Below, in pieces: positions 39,701 to 47,526 of a stretch of DNA of 64,000 bases. The notes beneath the pieces are model-generated. The model searched no databases and had not been told where the DNA came from. It saw only the letters and a program-made list of their open reading frames with translations. Position 1 is the stretch's first letter. Each line of letters begins with the position of its first letter. Location: contig NC_092587.1 in the NCBI RefSeq assembly GCF_047663525.1, positions 46,274,501-46,338,500 on the forward strand, written 5' to 3'. This DNA is from Anas platyrhynchos (taxonomy: Eukaryota > Chordata > Aves > Anseriformes > Anatidae). The position numbers and the translations under genes were made by a program.

Positions 39701-40607
39701 CTGTGACAGGCATACAGCTGTTGGCTCAACAGTGCACTACTTTCAATACATTTCTCACACACTCACATCCCAGCTGGCTCTTCATATCATCATCCTATTC
39801 TAGGCCTCCAAGACAGGTGTAAGGTCTGCATGGGACAGTTACATCTTCATGTGTACCATACTGATTCAACACATTCATGCTTTCTCTGTAAAAGCTACAA
39901 ACAGCACGCAGAAAACCACTACCTACAGAGCAAGAGGTAAGAATACTTGAGCAAGGACTACTTCTACTATTAGAATCAATGGGAAGCTGTTCAAAGAGAA
40001 GAAAAAAAAAACAAAGCCAAACAAAACAAGAGCCCTCTCAACTCATTTCTATTACAACATTACATTTTTCCTCTCTACACTATGCATAGAATTTTACTAA
40101 ATCAGCAACTGGGTGGGTTTTTTCATCCTTGTCAGTAAATTAAGCACTGCCTTGAAAGTGAAAACTGTAATCAACTGCTAAAGAAACAATAAGTTTTACA
40201 GTCGGTAGCCAATTCGAGCGTATCATAATCATTAAAAATGTGTTAACCCCCTAAAGGAAGAAAAACTTCTTCAGAAGCATTTACCAGCATGAGTTTATTT
40301 TGTAAATCACTTCAACACAGAGAACCACAAAATTTTCTTCACAGGATATACCAATCATTTTATACAACAGTTCACATCAGGGCTGTCATTTACAGACACT
40401 TTAACCAAAACAAAGTGCAGTGCAATTTGGCAGAACACCCACTGAGCTGTGGCTGAAACTGTAAAGGATACTATTGCTGGCCCAACACAGTGAGCTGACT
40501 AGATGCGGGGACGCGTGCGGGTTGAACTGCTCCACCACGGTTAGAGAGGAGGAATCCCATATTTTAACGTCATCTCCAGCTGAAGCAAAACGTACGCCTT
40601 CTGGCAT
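18382..40607 (-). CDS. NEDD1: NEDD1 gene, complete coding region (14 coding exons, 665 aa)
   Basis: NEDD1 is a WD40 protein that binds the gamma-tubulin ring complex through its C-terminus and targets it to centrosomes, spindle microtubules and chromatin-driven nucleation sites. Fourteen exons, each bounded by AG and GT, join in consistent phase into 1,998 nt, or 665 residues plus stop; the human protein is about 660. Residues 1 to about 300 form the WD40 propeller, with motifs such as [21 protein letters not shown] and YDLRKL. Residues about 310-550 are low-complexity and Ser/Pro-rich. Residues about 560-665 hold the conserved gamma-tubulin-binding tail and a leucine-rich coiled coil ending [13 protein letters not shown]. 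The start codon matches the family N-terminus (human MQENLRFASSGDD; here [13 protein letters not shown]). No frameshift or stop interrupts it. Identification rests on near-identity to human NEDD1 across many exons. Confidence 0.97.
19190..19256 (-). CDS. NEDD1: NEDD1 coding exon 13, 67 nt (residues 609-631)
   Basis: It encodes [20 protein letters not shown] and QL, matching human (human FHMQL). Acceptor TTCCCCCAG, donor GTATGT. Part of the C-terminal helix. Confidence 0.96.
21345..21501 (-). CDS. NEDD1: NEDD1 coding exon 12 (residues 557-609)
   Basis: It encodes [20 protein letters not shown] and [20 protein letters not shown], the start of the conserved C-terminal gamma-tubulin-complex binding region, nearly identical to human. 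Acceptor AATTTTAAAG, donor GTATTT. The exon ends two bases into Arg 609. Confidence 0.96.
21783..21939 (-). CDS. NEDD1: NEDD1 coding exon 11 (residues 505-557)
   Basis: It encodes [20 protein letters not shown] through [11 protein letters not shown]. Human has LAKLVTSGAESGNLNTSPSS and PPINGSST in the same places. Pro-rich and probably disordered. Acceptor GATTGTCAG, donor GTAAGT. Confidence 0.94.
22395..22674 (+). mobile_element. CR1 LINE 3' fragment in NEDD1 intron
   Basis: Sense-strand CR1 3' region (AAGACAAGGGGAAATGGCCT to TAATTCTATGATTCT), 5'-truncated and diverged. In the intron between coding exons 10 and 11, antisense to NEDD1. Confidence 0.85.
22779..23886 (-). mobile_element. CR1 LINE, 1.1 kb, broken ORF2
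   Basis: It lies about 100 bp from the previous copy with the 3' tails facing each other. Minus-strand fragments read the RT C-terminal half in several frames: [36 protein letters not shown] and [11 protein letters not shown]. The catalytic F/YADD box reads FAND, and frameshifts break the frame, so it is inactive. Confidence 0.9.
24082..24305 (-). CDS. NEDD1: NEDD1 coding exon 10 (residues 430-504)
   Basis: It encodes [20 protein letters not shown], then [17 protein letters not shown] and [14 protein letters not shown] is repeated ([15 protein letters not shown]) where human has one copy, suggesting a small internal duplication. Acceptor TTTTAG, donor GTATAC, phase 0 out. Confidence 0.95.
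24785..24832 (-). CDS. NEDD1: NEDD1 coding exon 9, 48 nt (residues 414-430)
   Basis: A short exon encoding [15 protein letters not shown]. It is placed by phase on both sides and by the match of GKGDG to human GKGDGFDF. Acceptor TTTTGTAG, donor GTAAAC. Confidence 0.92.
25004..25135 (-). CDS. NEDD1: NEDD1 coding exon 8 (residues 370-414)
   Basis: It encodes [20 protein letters not shown] through [12 protein letters not shown]. The SKETD, DFxxFDD and SLGDxFSPxRD motifs match the human linker. FSP is a proline-directed Ser/Thr-Pro site of the kind phosphorylated in mitosis; use of this site in birds is inference. Donor GTAAGT. Confidence 0.94.
28013..28199 (-). CDS. NEDD1: NEDD1 coding exon 7 (residues 308-370)
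   Basis: Ser/Lys/Ala-rich linker ([20 protein letters not shown] to GGEFLQEKT). Similarity to human is weak, but phase (0 in, 1 out) and position fit. The acceptor is a T-run followed by AG, the donor GTAGTG. Confidence 0.9.
29119..29320 (-). CDS. NEDD1: NEDD1 coding exon 6 (residues 240-307)
   Basis: It encodes the last WD40 blade: [31 protein letters not shown] and [14 protein letters not shown]. Acceptor GTTTGAAG, donor GTAAAA. The exon marks the end of the propeller; the sequence after it diverges more from human. Confidence 0.97.
30293..30522 (-). CDS. NEDD1: NEDD1 coding exon 5 (residues 164-240)
   Basis: It encodes [20 protein letters not shown] through [14 protein letters not shown], covering two WD40 blades ([14 protein letters not shown]). 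It starts in phase 0 and ends two bases into Lys 240. Acceptor ATTTACAG, donor GTGAGT. Confidence 0.97.
30523..35665 (-). other. NEDD1: Largest NEDD1 intron, 5.1 kb
   Basis: Intron between coding exons 4 and 5. It contains a poly(A) run, a C-rich tract (33,824-33,851) and a pyrimidine-rich 154-codon antisense frame (31,999-32,463), with no recognisable repeat or gene. Confidence 0.7.
30701..30731. repeat. Poly(A) run in NEDD1 intron
   Basis: About 30 As between GATT and CACTCAC, 180 bp upstream of coding exon 5 in the direction of transcription; reads as poly(T) in the NEDD1 transcript. Confidence 0.85.
35666..35806 (-). CDS. NEDD1: NEDD1 coding exon 4 (residues 117-163)
   Basis: Forty-seven codons, phase 0 at both ends. 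It encodes [20 protein letters not shown] and continues to FGYGSRQ, almost identical to human. Acceptor TCTCCACAG, donor GTAGGC. Confidence 0.97.
35919..35990. repeat. AT/TA microsatellite with large palindrome
   Basis: (TA)n with interspersed G/C. Its centre (TATATTTTATAT and its mirror) is fully self-complementary for about 30 bp. Lies about 110 bp upstream of NEDD1 coding exon 4 in the sense of transcription. Confidence 0.85.
36281..36297. repeat. Short (CA)n microsatellite
   Basis: Eight CA units in the intron between NEDD1 coding exons 3 and 4. Confidence 0.85.
37007..37123 (-). CDS. NEDD1: NEDD1 coding exon 3 (residues 78-116)
   Basis: It encodes [10 protein letters not shown] through VHRCLK, phase 0 at both ends, and contains the WD-type motif VNIWDLKS. 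The acceptor is TCCTATCAG and the donor GTAAAC. It aligns residue by residue with human KQTCVNLNS to VHRSLK. Confidence 0.96.
38281..38323. repeat. Inverted repeat GTTGAACCCC / GGGGTTCAAC
   Basis: A perfect 10-bp stem with a 23-nt spacer in the U12-type NEDD1 intron's downstream neighbour. TGAC/GTCA inside the spacer could extend the stem after a 4-nt bulge. No known RNA family recognised. Confidence 0.8.
38616..38710 (-). CDS. NEDD1: NEDD1 coding exon 2 (residues 46-77)
   Basis: It encodes [18 protein letters not shown] and ends EIAEG before donor GTAAGT. The split codon A|AT restores Asn 46, giving ASNNSFLVTAS as in the human protein. The acceptor TGACTAAG lacks a pyrimidine tract. A U12-like branch site (TCCATAACT) lies 11-19 bases upstream. 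Confidence 0.95.
38711..40471 (-). other. NEDD1: NEDD1 intron with U12-type splice signals
   Basis: The donor GTATCCTTT (40471 to 40463) is an exact match to the minor-spliceosome 5' consensus. TCCATAACT (38729 to 38721) resembles the U12 branch consensus TCCTTAACT. It sits about 13 nt from the acceptor, inside the usual U12 distance range, and there is no pyrimidine tract. Phase 1. The intron also contains AC/AT-rich repeats near 39,380-39,470. Confidence 0.82.
39380..39456. repeat. AT/AC-rich simple repeat
   Basis: Imperfect ATATACAC and ATACACAT units followed by an A-run at 39,460-39,470, inside the U12-type NEDD1 intron. Confidence 0.7.
40472..40607 (-). CDS. NEDD1: NEDD1 coding exon 1 (residues 1-45)
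   Basis: It starts at ATG 40607 and encodes the first WD40 blade (DDVKIWDSS) up to CWASN, then one base of the next codon (phase 1). The ATG is 3-9 bases after the candidate acceptors AAAATAG and GTGCAG, so the 5' UTR is completed by an upstream non-coding exon in the CpG island. The donor reads GTATCCTTT, an exact U12-type 5' splice site, unlike every other donor in this gene. Confidence 0.95.
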
Positions 40608-41297
40608 GGCTGCACCTATTTTTGGAAAAATAAGTCAGTTAATGAAAACACGTGTAAGTAAAGACATAAAACAGGTCACTTTACAAGTCGGGAAGAATCT
40701 CGCATGTATCATTTAGCGCTGGGGTCTTGGTAGCAGGGACATTTACACTGTTAGCTAGTTACAGTTACACCACTGAACTGAGTACAGGGCTAGAAGCAGC
40801 AGACCCCCCACGTTTTATTACAGAAATCTCTGCAGGAAACACGTTTTCCTTTTCACCAAGGAACCGCCGGCTTCTCAGGGCTATCAGCACAGCCAAAACC
40901 CTTGCAGATTAGCGCAGAGCCCGCCGGCCTGCACCCTGCGCCTCCCCTAGCGCACCTGGCGGCCCCGCGTCCCGCCGGCAGGTGGGGGCAGATCCGCTGC
41001 AAGCGGCCCGCGAGGCGCCCCTCGCCCTCCCAGGGGAGGCGGCCGAGAAGGCTCCGGCCCCAGCCCCGAGCCCGTGCAGCGGCACAGCGGCTCCAGGGCC
41101 AGCCCCTCCTCAGCCCTGCCGCCCGCCCCGCCCCGCGCCCCGCAGCCGTTACCCCGAGCCGGGGGGCGCCGCCCCGCAGCCGCCTCCTCACGGGCCCCGT
41201 CCCGGCCCCAGCCCCGCAGAGCCCCGGCCCCGCGCACCTGGCCCCGGGCCCTCCCCGCCCAGCGCCCGCCCGGGGATCGGGCCCGGCCCGGCCCGCG

Positions 41298-41302
41298 ATT
41301 GG
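41298..41302 (-). promoter_or_regulatory. CCAAT box (NF-Y type), minus orientation
   Basis: GATTGGCT on plus reads AGCCAATC on minus. It is the proximal of two CCAAT boxes in the island, about 60 bp upstream of the nearest first-exon donor candidate. Confidence 0.6.
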
Positions 41303-41353
41303 CTGAGGCGCTCCTGCTGCCAGTTCCCTACGGGGTCCGGCGCTCGCTCCCGG

Positions 41354-41358
41354 CCAAT
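41354..41358 (+). promoter_or_regulatory. CCAAT box (NF-Y type), plus orientation
   Basis: GGCCAATCAGCG, 56 bp from the other CCAAT box and in the opposite orientation. Paired CCAAT boxes are common in TATA-less promoters of cell-cycle genes, which suits NEDD1. Confidence 0.55.
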
Positions 41359-41560
41359 CAGCGGCGCCCCCGCCGCGCCGCGCGCGCGATCTCCCCGGCG
41401 GGGCCCCGACTTTCCGCGCCGCGACCAACTTCGCGGCCCGTCCCAACGGCCCCCGCGGCGCCTACGGTGGCCCGGATGGGGCAAGGGGCTGAGGGGCGGG
41501 GCGGGCGCGTCCTGGTGCCGCCGCCCCTGGGGCTGGGGGGGGCTGGGTAAGGAGCACAAG

Positions 41561-41762
41561 CTCTGAGTAAACTGCACTGTGGTGTATATATACACTATAA
41601 ACTGTACTATAACAAGTTAAAGCTTTGAGTAAACTATACACTATAGTATATATATACACTATAAACTGTGAACTGTAAGAAGTGTAAGCTTTGAGTAAAC
41701 TATACACGATAGGATATATATACACTATACTATCAACTGTATAAGTAGAAGCTTTGAGTAGA
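41561..41762. repeat. Minisatellite, three 62-66 bp units plus partial fourth
   Basis: Units start at 41,561, 41,623 and 41,689, each opening with CTYTGAGTAAACT and containing a TATATATACACTATA-type core. A fourth stub (CTTTGAGTA) starts at 41,752. It abuts the upstream edge of the NEDD1 CpG island. The core is close to self-complementary, so single strands could fold. Confidence 0.9.
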
Positions 41763-42503
41763 GAATTAATTAGCAAAAGGTTGCCGTTAAAAACAGCAGT
41801 CATGAAAACGTTGGTCATGAATAAACGTTACTCATGAGAGCTGGCAGAACTGAGTGGTTCTGTGCAGATGGGGTTTCAGATGGATCCTTACCCTGTGCAC
41901 AGTGCTCGGGGTTGGTGGAGCCGAAACGCCCCGTTCATTTTCCTCTGCTGGCAGGGCTGTGATTCACCAAGCTCTCCTCACTTCCAGTCTGCATAAATGA
42001 ACTCGGAGTCAGTGGAGAAAACATGTCACTGTTAAACAAAATACCCCTATTACTCCTCTACAGCAATTACACCGTTATTGCATCTATTTGTCCTCATTAA
42101 CCAGTAATGAATCATAGGTTATATCGTCTGTCCTCGGCTCAAATATCTGAATGTTAGGGATCTATAGCATTCCTGTGTGGCTTCTACCCACACCCTACTT
42201 TATTGTCTTAATTTGTTTTTAAGTCAACCGTGCTTCAGTTCTAAAGGCATTACTCCTTATTCACCTCTGTGTATCTCCAGCACTTGGAAGCGATGAGCCG
42301 CAGAGAGGGGGATAAGACCAGTGCTGCGAAGGTGGGGAAAAAACAACCTGGATATCTTCACGGTGATGGTTGTTCTTTAAAGCAGTTTTGAAATAGTTGG
42401 TATTGTCCCACTTGGTAGTGGAATCATAGGATGTTGGGATATTTTACATTGTACGATAATAAAATGTATACAATAATTCCACGGGATAAACAGAATCTTT
42501 GAG

Positions 42504-43275
42504 GTTTAACAAGAGCAAGTGTAGAGTCCTGCACCTGGGAAGGAACAACCGCATGTATCAGTACAGGCTGGGGGATGACCTGCTGGAGAGAAGCTCTGAG
42601 AAGAAGGACCTGGGGGTCCTGGTGGACGACAGGTTGACCATGAGCCAGCAGTGTGCCCTGGTGGCCAAGAGGGCCAATGGGATCCTGGCATGCATTAAAA
42701 GGAGCGTGGCCAGCAGGTCAAGGGAGGTGATCCTCCCCCTCTACTCTGCCCTGCCAGGCCTCACCTGGAGTACTGTGTCCAGTTCTGGGCTGCCCAGTAC
42801 AAAAAAGACAGGGATCTCCTGGAAAGAATCCAGCGGAGGGCCACAAAGATGATACAGGGCCTGGACCATCTCTCCTATGAGGAAAGGCTGAGAGACCTGG
42901 GTCTGTTCAGCTTTGAGAAGAGAAGACTAAGAGGGGATCTTATCAATGCTTATAAATACCTGAAATGTGGGAGACAGAGGGATTTGGCCAACCTCTTTTC
43001 AGTGGTTTGTGGGGACAGGACAAGGGGCAATGGCCACAAAATGGATCACAGGAAGTTTCGCACCAACATGCGAAGGAACTTCATTGTTAGGGTGACGGAG
43101 CACTGGAGCAGGCTGCCAAGGGAGGTTGTGGAGTCTCCTTCTCTGGAGATATTCAAGGCCCATCTGGATGCCTAACTGGGCAACATGCTCTAGGGAGCCT
43201 GCTTCGGCAGGAGGGTTGGACCCAATGATCTCTTGAGGTCCCTTCCAACCCCTACAATTCTGTGATTCCATGATC
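42504..43275 (+). mobile_element. CR1 LINE fragment with frameshifted ORF2
   Basis: It begins [12 protein letters not shown] (shared with the position of the CR1 ORF2 C-terminal part), then [20 protein letters not shown]. It shifts frame near 42,755, resumes as [20 protein letters not shown] and ends with CCCTACAATTCTGTGATTCC. Intergenic between NEDD1 and CFAP54. Confidence 0.92.
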
Positions 43276-46200
43276 TTGATTTTCAACTCTGTACCTGAGC
43301 CATGTTCTAGCTCTAAGATGCAAGTCACCAGGGAGCAAGGCATCAGGTATGAAGCATGGTCCTCATTTTGCTCCAGTGCTGCAGAACAACTTTTTGAGTT
43401 GCCAGACACTTGCAGTTCTCCCATTTGGAAAACCCCCAGTAAAGGCTCCTCTGCTGACACCCTCTGGACCTCCATGAAGAGAACACGACTGCCAAGAAGC
43501 AGAGAGTTTTGTCTATGAAATTTTGATTTTTTAATGGCTTCTGAAATGTCCTATTGAGTTCTGGAATTCTGTCTAGGAGCTAAACCAGCCCTGACAGTTC
43601 ACTGACTTTTAGAGCTTTGCCTTCCACACAGCTGTACTGAGAACAGCTCAGTCAGACTGTAGAACCTGATTCATCATCTTGCCATGATTTCTTACGTAGC
43701 ATATTCTGTTTTCCAATATGTGACGGTGAGATTTTTGCTGTAATTCACTTCAACATATACTTTTTTTTTCTTTGCACAGTAAGTAGAATCCTAAATCATG
43801 CTGGCATGGGAGACAAATGAGAATAATTCTAATTATCTCTGGTGTTTCAAAGTGGAAAATTAAATTTCACTGGTAAATATTTCACTTCAGTGCTTGCCTC
43901 TGGACCCTTTCACCCCCTCTATTTTAAAGATTAACCCATGCTTCATATTTTTATTTCTCTCATTTGATGATATACTCAGTATCTTTAACACAATGAGAAT
44001 CTTTGGCAAACATAAATGGAAGCCTTTGCTGGCTTAATTAGTTCAGCATATTAGCCTGTAATTCCAACAATTAATTCTAGTTCCATCATTATTCTTTTAT
44101 AAAATCTTTCTTCTTGGATTTGACTGAAAATGGATTTGGAAACAAATGATTATCCCTTTTACATTGTGTCTCAATTTAATAACAACTTAAATTCACTGCC
44201 TCTTTCATTCAAGGATCTGAAAATATTTTCCAGATGTCAATGCAAAAATACTACAAAATACACACTGATGAGGGGATTACTGTTATCTTCTTATAAAGAA
44301 ACTGAGGCATAGTGAGGCTAATTACTAGGATTATTTTGTTGGACTGATGTCTTCCAAAAACTGGATAAATACTTACGCCAAACAAAAAAATGTGAATGAG
44401 TTGGAGCTGTACTGGAATTTAAAAATCGGTCACATGCAATTGAATAAATCTGTGTGAAATTACTAATTTCCACACCATAAAATTAATTTAACCAGAAATA
44501 ATTCCAAGTTGCTAAATATTTGTAGATGTGAGATAAATCCCATTAATGCCTCAAATATACAGACAGTAATATAACTCAAAACTATATCAAAACAGTATTT
44601 GAAAAATGAGATGGTCTTAAAAAGGGTCTTAAAAAACAAACAAACAAAAAACAATTTTCAGAACTGTCATTGTTAAGCTCACTGTTCAGTTTCAATTTGA
44701 GGCCCAACACAGTCTTGGTGATGCAGTTAATAACTGCAGAAGCTATTTTTGTTCTTGCTTTTTTCATTCACTTCACGGAACAGAAAATACCAAAGGAATA
44801 GGTAAAAAAAAAAAAAAAAAAAAAAAAAAGAAAAAAAAAAGAAAAAAAAAAAACCTGCTCCTTTTACTTTTCTTTATTTCTTTGCAGGATCCTTCATGTA
44901 CATCGTCCAGGGGATGCACTGAAGATAAAATACCATTCATTTTGGAATCCTTTCAACTTGTTCTCCCTCTCCCCTTCCCTTGCTCCATAACTTACCAGAT
45001 AGGGAAACACTATCAATTCCATCTACAGAAGTGGAATGGAGAAATATTTCAATTACAACGTGAAAAGAATCCATGAACAGGGCAGCTGTTCAAAGCTGTC
45101 AAGGCGGTCAGTGGCCCTTCAGCTGTGCTGCATGGGGCAAATCACGGAGCAGACCTCCAGAGGGCCCTCCCTGGCACTTCAGGCTGTGAAAATAGAGTAC
45201 CTTTCCCCTCCTCCTCTACACTTTTGGAGACAGTGAAGCAGAGGAGTATTCTGTAGAAATTTAATTGAGCATGATGCTGACATAAATTTTTCCTGGTCTT
45301 ACATATCCAAAACTTCAGTCTCTGCAAAAACAACCCAAACTTCTATGATACATAAAAACCAAAGCATTTTACTTTGCAACCAGTTTTATACTTCTGTGTA
45401 ATTACTGGAGACATGTTTAAATATGAACTTCCTTCTTTACAAGCAGATTTTAACTAAAGAGTTTAATTTTGTGCTAAAATAAAAATGTTTTCCCCGATAT
45501 TTCATTTTGAAACCTGCACTGAATGCTTAATCCTGTGTTTCTGAGAGTAGACTCTGCTGCTATGGATACAGCGAGGTCAACTTTTCAGCCCTATTATTTT
45601 ACTGCGCAGTGTTAAAGGAGATGGCAGGAAAACTTTATTCTTTTTTTTTTCCCCAACAAAAGTATCTTAGAAAGTGTAATGTATTTTAAATGTGTATATA
45701 AAGCATTTCATCAATATTAACATGAGAATTATAACAAGGTCTGGACTGGCAGCACTGAAGAAACACCTTGCCAGAACTTTGCTTCCATTTTCACTTGATG
45801 CTTTAAGAATGCGGTACAAATATTCATTAAGCTACACAAAAGTCCTGTGATAATCCTCAAGGTGATTCCAAAAGAAAAAGAAAGGTTTTATGCTTTTTAT
45901 GCAGCACAAGAGGAGACTGAATAGCTTTTCTGTAAGAGCTGCAAATTTCTACTTCTTCCTTGAGAAAGAAAAATGAGTAATGTCAATTTTTATCTTTCCT
46001 GTTTTTTTGAAGACCTCCAGAACTATAAATTCTTTTAATTGAAAGCCTAATGCTACCAAATAGCTCCTCCAAATTGGCTGTTAGGCAGCTGAGTTAAATA
46101 ACCATTGTAGCTCAGTTTTAAAATTGTCTCACAAAAATGCCTTCCCTATCAATTACTCAGTTTTTACTTTCTTTTTATCGTGGTATCATAGTCCTTATAA

Positions 46201-47207
46201 TTTTTCTACTATCTACAGCATTACAGAAAAGGCTGGACAAAATAAAAAATAGCACAACTTTTTAAAAGGCACACAGCACAAATATATCCACTCTTATCTC
46301 TTTTATAAGAAAAAAGAAAAACAGTAGAAAACATAACTCCATTTTTTTTCTTGTTACTGATCCCATTTAAGATATTCACTGTGCTGAATCTTTTACTACC
46401 ACCCCACAAGAAACTTCACTGGTAGAACAGGTAACCACATTTCTCTGAAAAGCACAAGTGAAAGAGAATCCATAATTTCCAAACAGCTTGAAATATTTTC
46501 TCGTTCTATCATGGGACTACAACACAGAGAGACTGAAGTGAAAGGTGCTGTGTTTTCAACCCCATTGGTTATTTTGTGCAGAAACTCAGGAATCCTGTTA
46601 GTCCTAATTTTTCACTGTTAACATAGCGAGTGACTGGACAAGTCTGTCAGTGCACCTGCCCAAACATCCCTTACTTTTACTGTTGCAAACACAAGAATTA
46701 TGGCTATTACCAAATTCTTCTAACTAGTGAAGAAGAATTGCCTTGTGATGTGAGCAGAACCAAAAGGCCATGCATCTAACTACACTTTCTTGTTCAGCCT
46801 TGTTCAACTAAACTACTTTTTTGTATCAAATTCCCTCTATGGGACAAGTATATTTCCTCAGGTAGCTGTTGATAAGACTAATAAGGGTTTCTTCAGCACT
46901 TTAAAATAATATTTACATCACTGACAACATAAATAGAGGTTGTGTTAACATTTTAGAATAATGTCCAAAAATTGTTCTGTATAGTACCATACATGTATAG
47001 TACCATTACTCTGATTTTTTAAACTGGCTATTTTGAACCAATGCTTTCAAATTCTGGAGACATCTGAATGACCGTTTTCACTCTCAACAATCTTTAATGT
47101 GTTTGGCAAAAGATAAAGAAGTATGAAATGCTAGTTTCCAAACATAAGTGTAAAAGAACAAATCCAGTGATGATTTTACAGATAATATCTTCTCAATAAG
47201 AATGCAC
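43276..47207. other. Intergenic between NEDD1 promoter and CFAP54 3' end
   Basis: AT-rich sequence with the A-rich run at 44.8 kb and a distal AATAAA (minus) at 45,634-45,639. No supported gene; part may belong to a long CFAP54 3' UTR. Confidence 0.5.
44803..44853. repeat. Long A-rich run
   Basis: About 50 nt of A interrupted by two Gs, between NEDD1 and the CFAP54 stop. It could be the tail of an unrecognised retroposed copy, but the sequence to its left is not recognisable. Confidence 0.85.
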
Positions 47208-47213
47208 TTTTAA
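47208..47213 (-). terminator. Candidate CFAP54 poly(A) signal ATTAAA
   Basis: ATTAAA on minus, about 185 nt after the stop. A canonical AATAAA is found only much further on, at 45,634-45,639. Choice between them is open. Confidence 0.35.
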
Positions 47214-47397
47214 TACAACTAATTCCTAAAAACATATTTTAATTTTAAAATAATTGAAAATTACCTAAAAATGAAAATGATAAAACACATTAGAAGCCAA
47301 ATCACGGTGTGATTAATGAGTTTTTTTCACTAACAGCAGAACTGAAGTCTAAATCTACAATACTCAGCAAGTGATTAAGTTATTTCAAAATTGGAAT

Positions 47398-47526
47398 TTA
47401 GTGAAAAAGAGAAATGATCCAATGGAAAAGGCTTTCTTCAGTTATTGTACATCCATTGGCAGCACTGGCAGGATCAAACATATCTTCCAAAGTTGATATT
47501 GATTGCAAAGTAACATCAAATGGGAT
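47398..47526 (-). CDS. CFAP54: CFAP54 candidate last exon with stop
   Basis: It encodes [20 protein letters not shown], then [20 protein letters not shown] and TAA. The acceptor CTTCTTGTCAG follows a 24-T tract. Phase 0 continuity with exon I supports it as the C-terminus. Confidence 0.88.
   Translation of the reverse strand: MPFDVTLQSISTLEDMFDPASAANGCTITEESLFHWIISLFH

Larger units (their letters stand above)
40905..41560 (-). promoter_or_regulatory. CpG island promoter of NEDD1
   Basis: A strongly GC- and CpG-rich block directly upstream of the first coding exon in an AT-rich neighbourhood. It should contain the TSS and a non-coding first exon. Two minus-strand donor candidates, both CCAG|GTGCG, end a first exon at 41,238 or 40,956. 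The former lies 60-116 bp downstream of the two CCAAT boxes, the usual distance to a TSS. Confidence 0.85.

Noticed and set aside
40853..41595. Long frames on both strands in the NEDD1 CpG island
   Set aside because: Pro/Arg/Gly/Ala-rich translations in all frames are what GC-rich DNA gives. They overlap each other and the true 5' UTR region.
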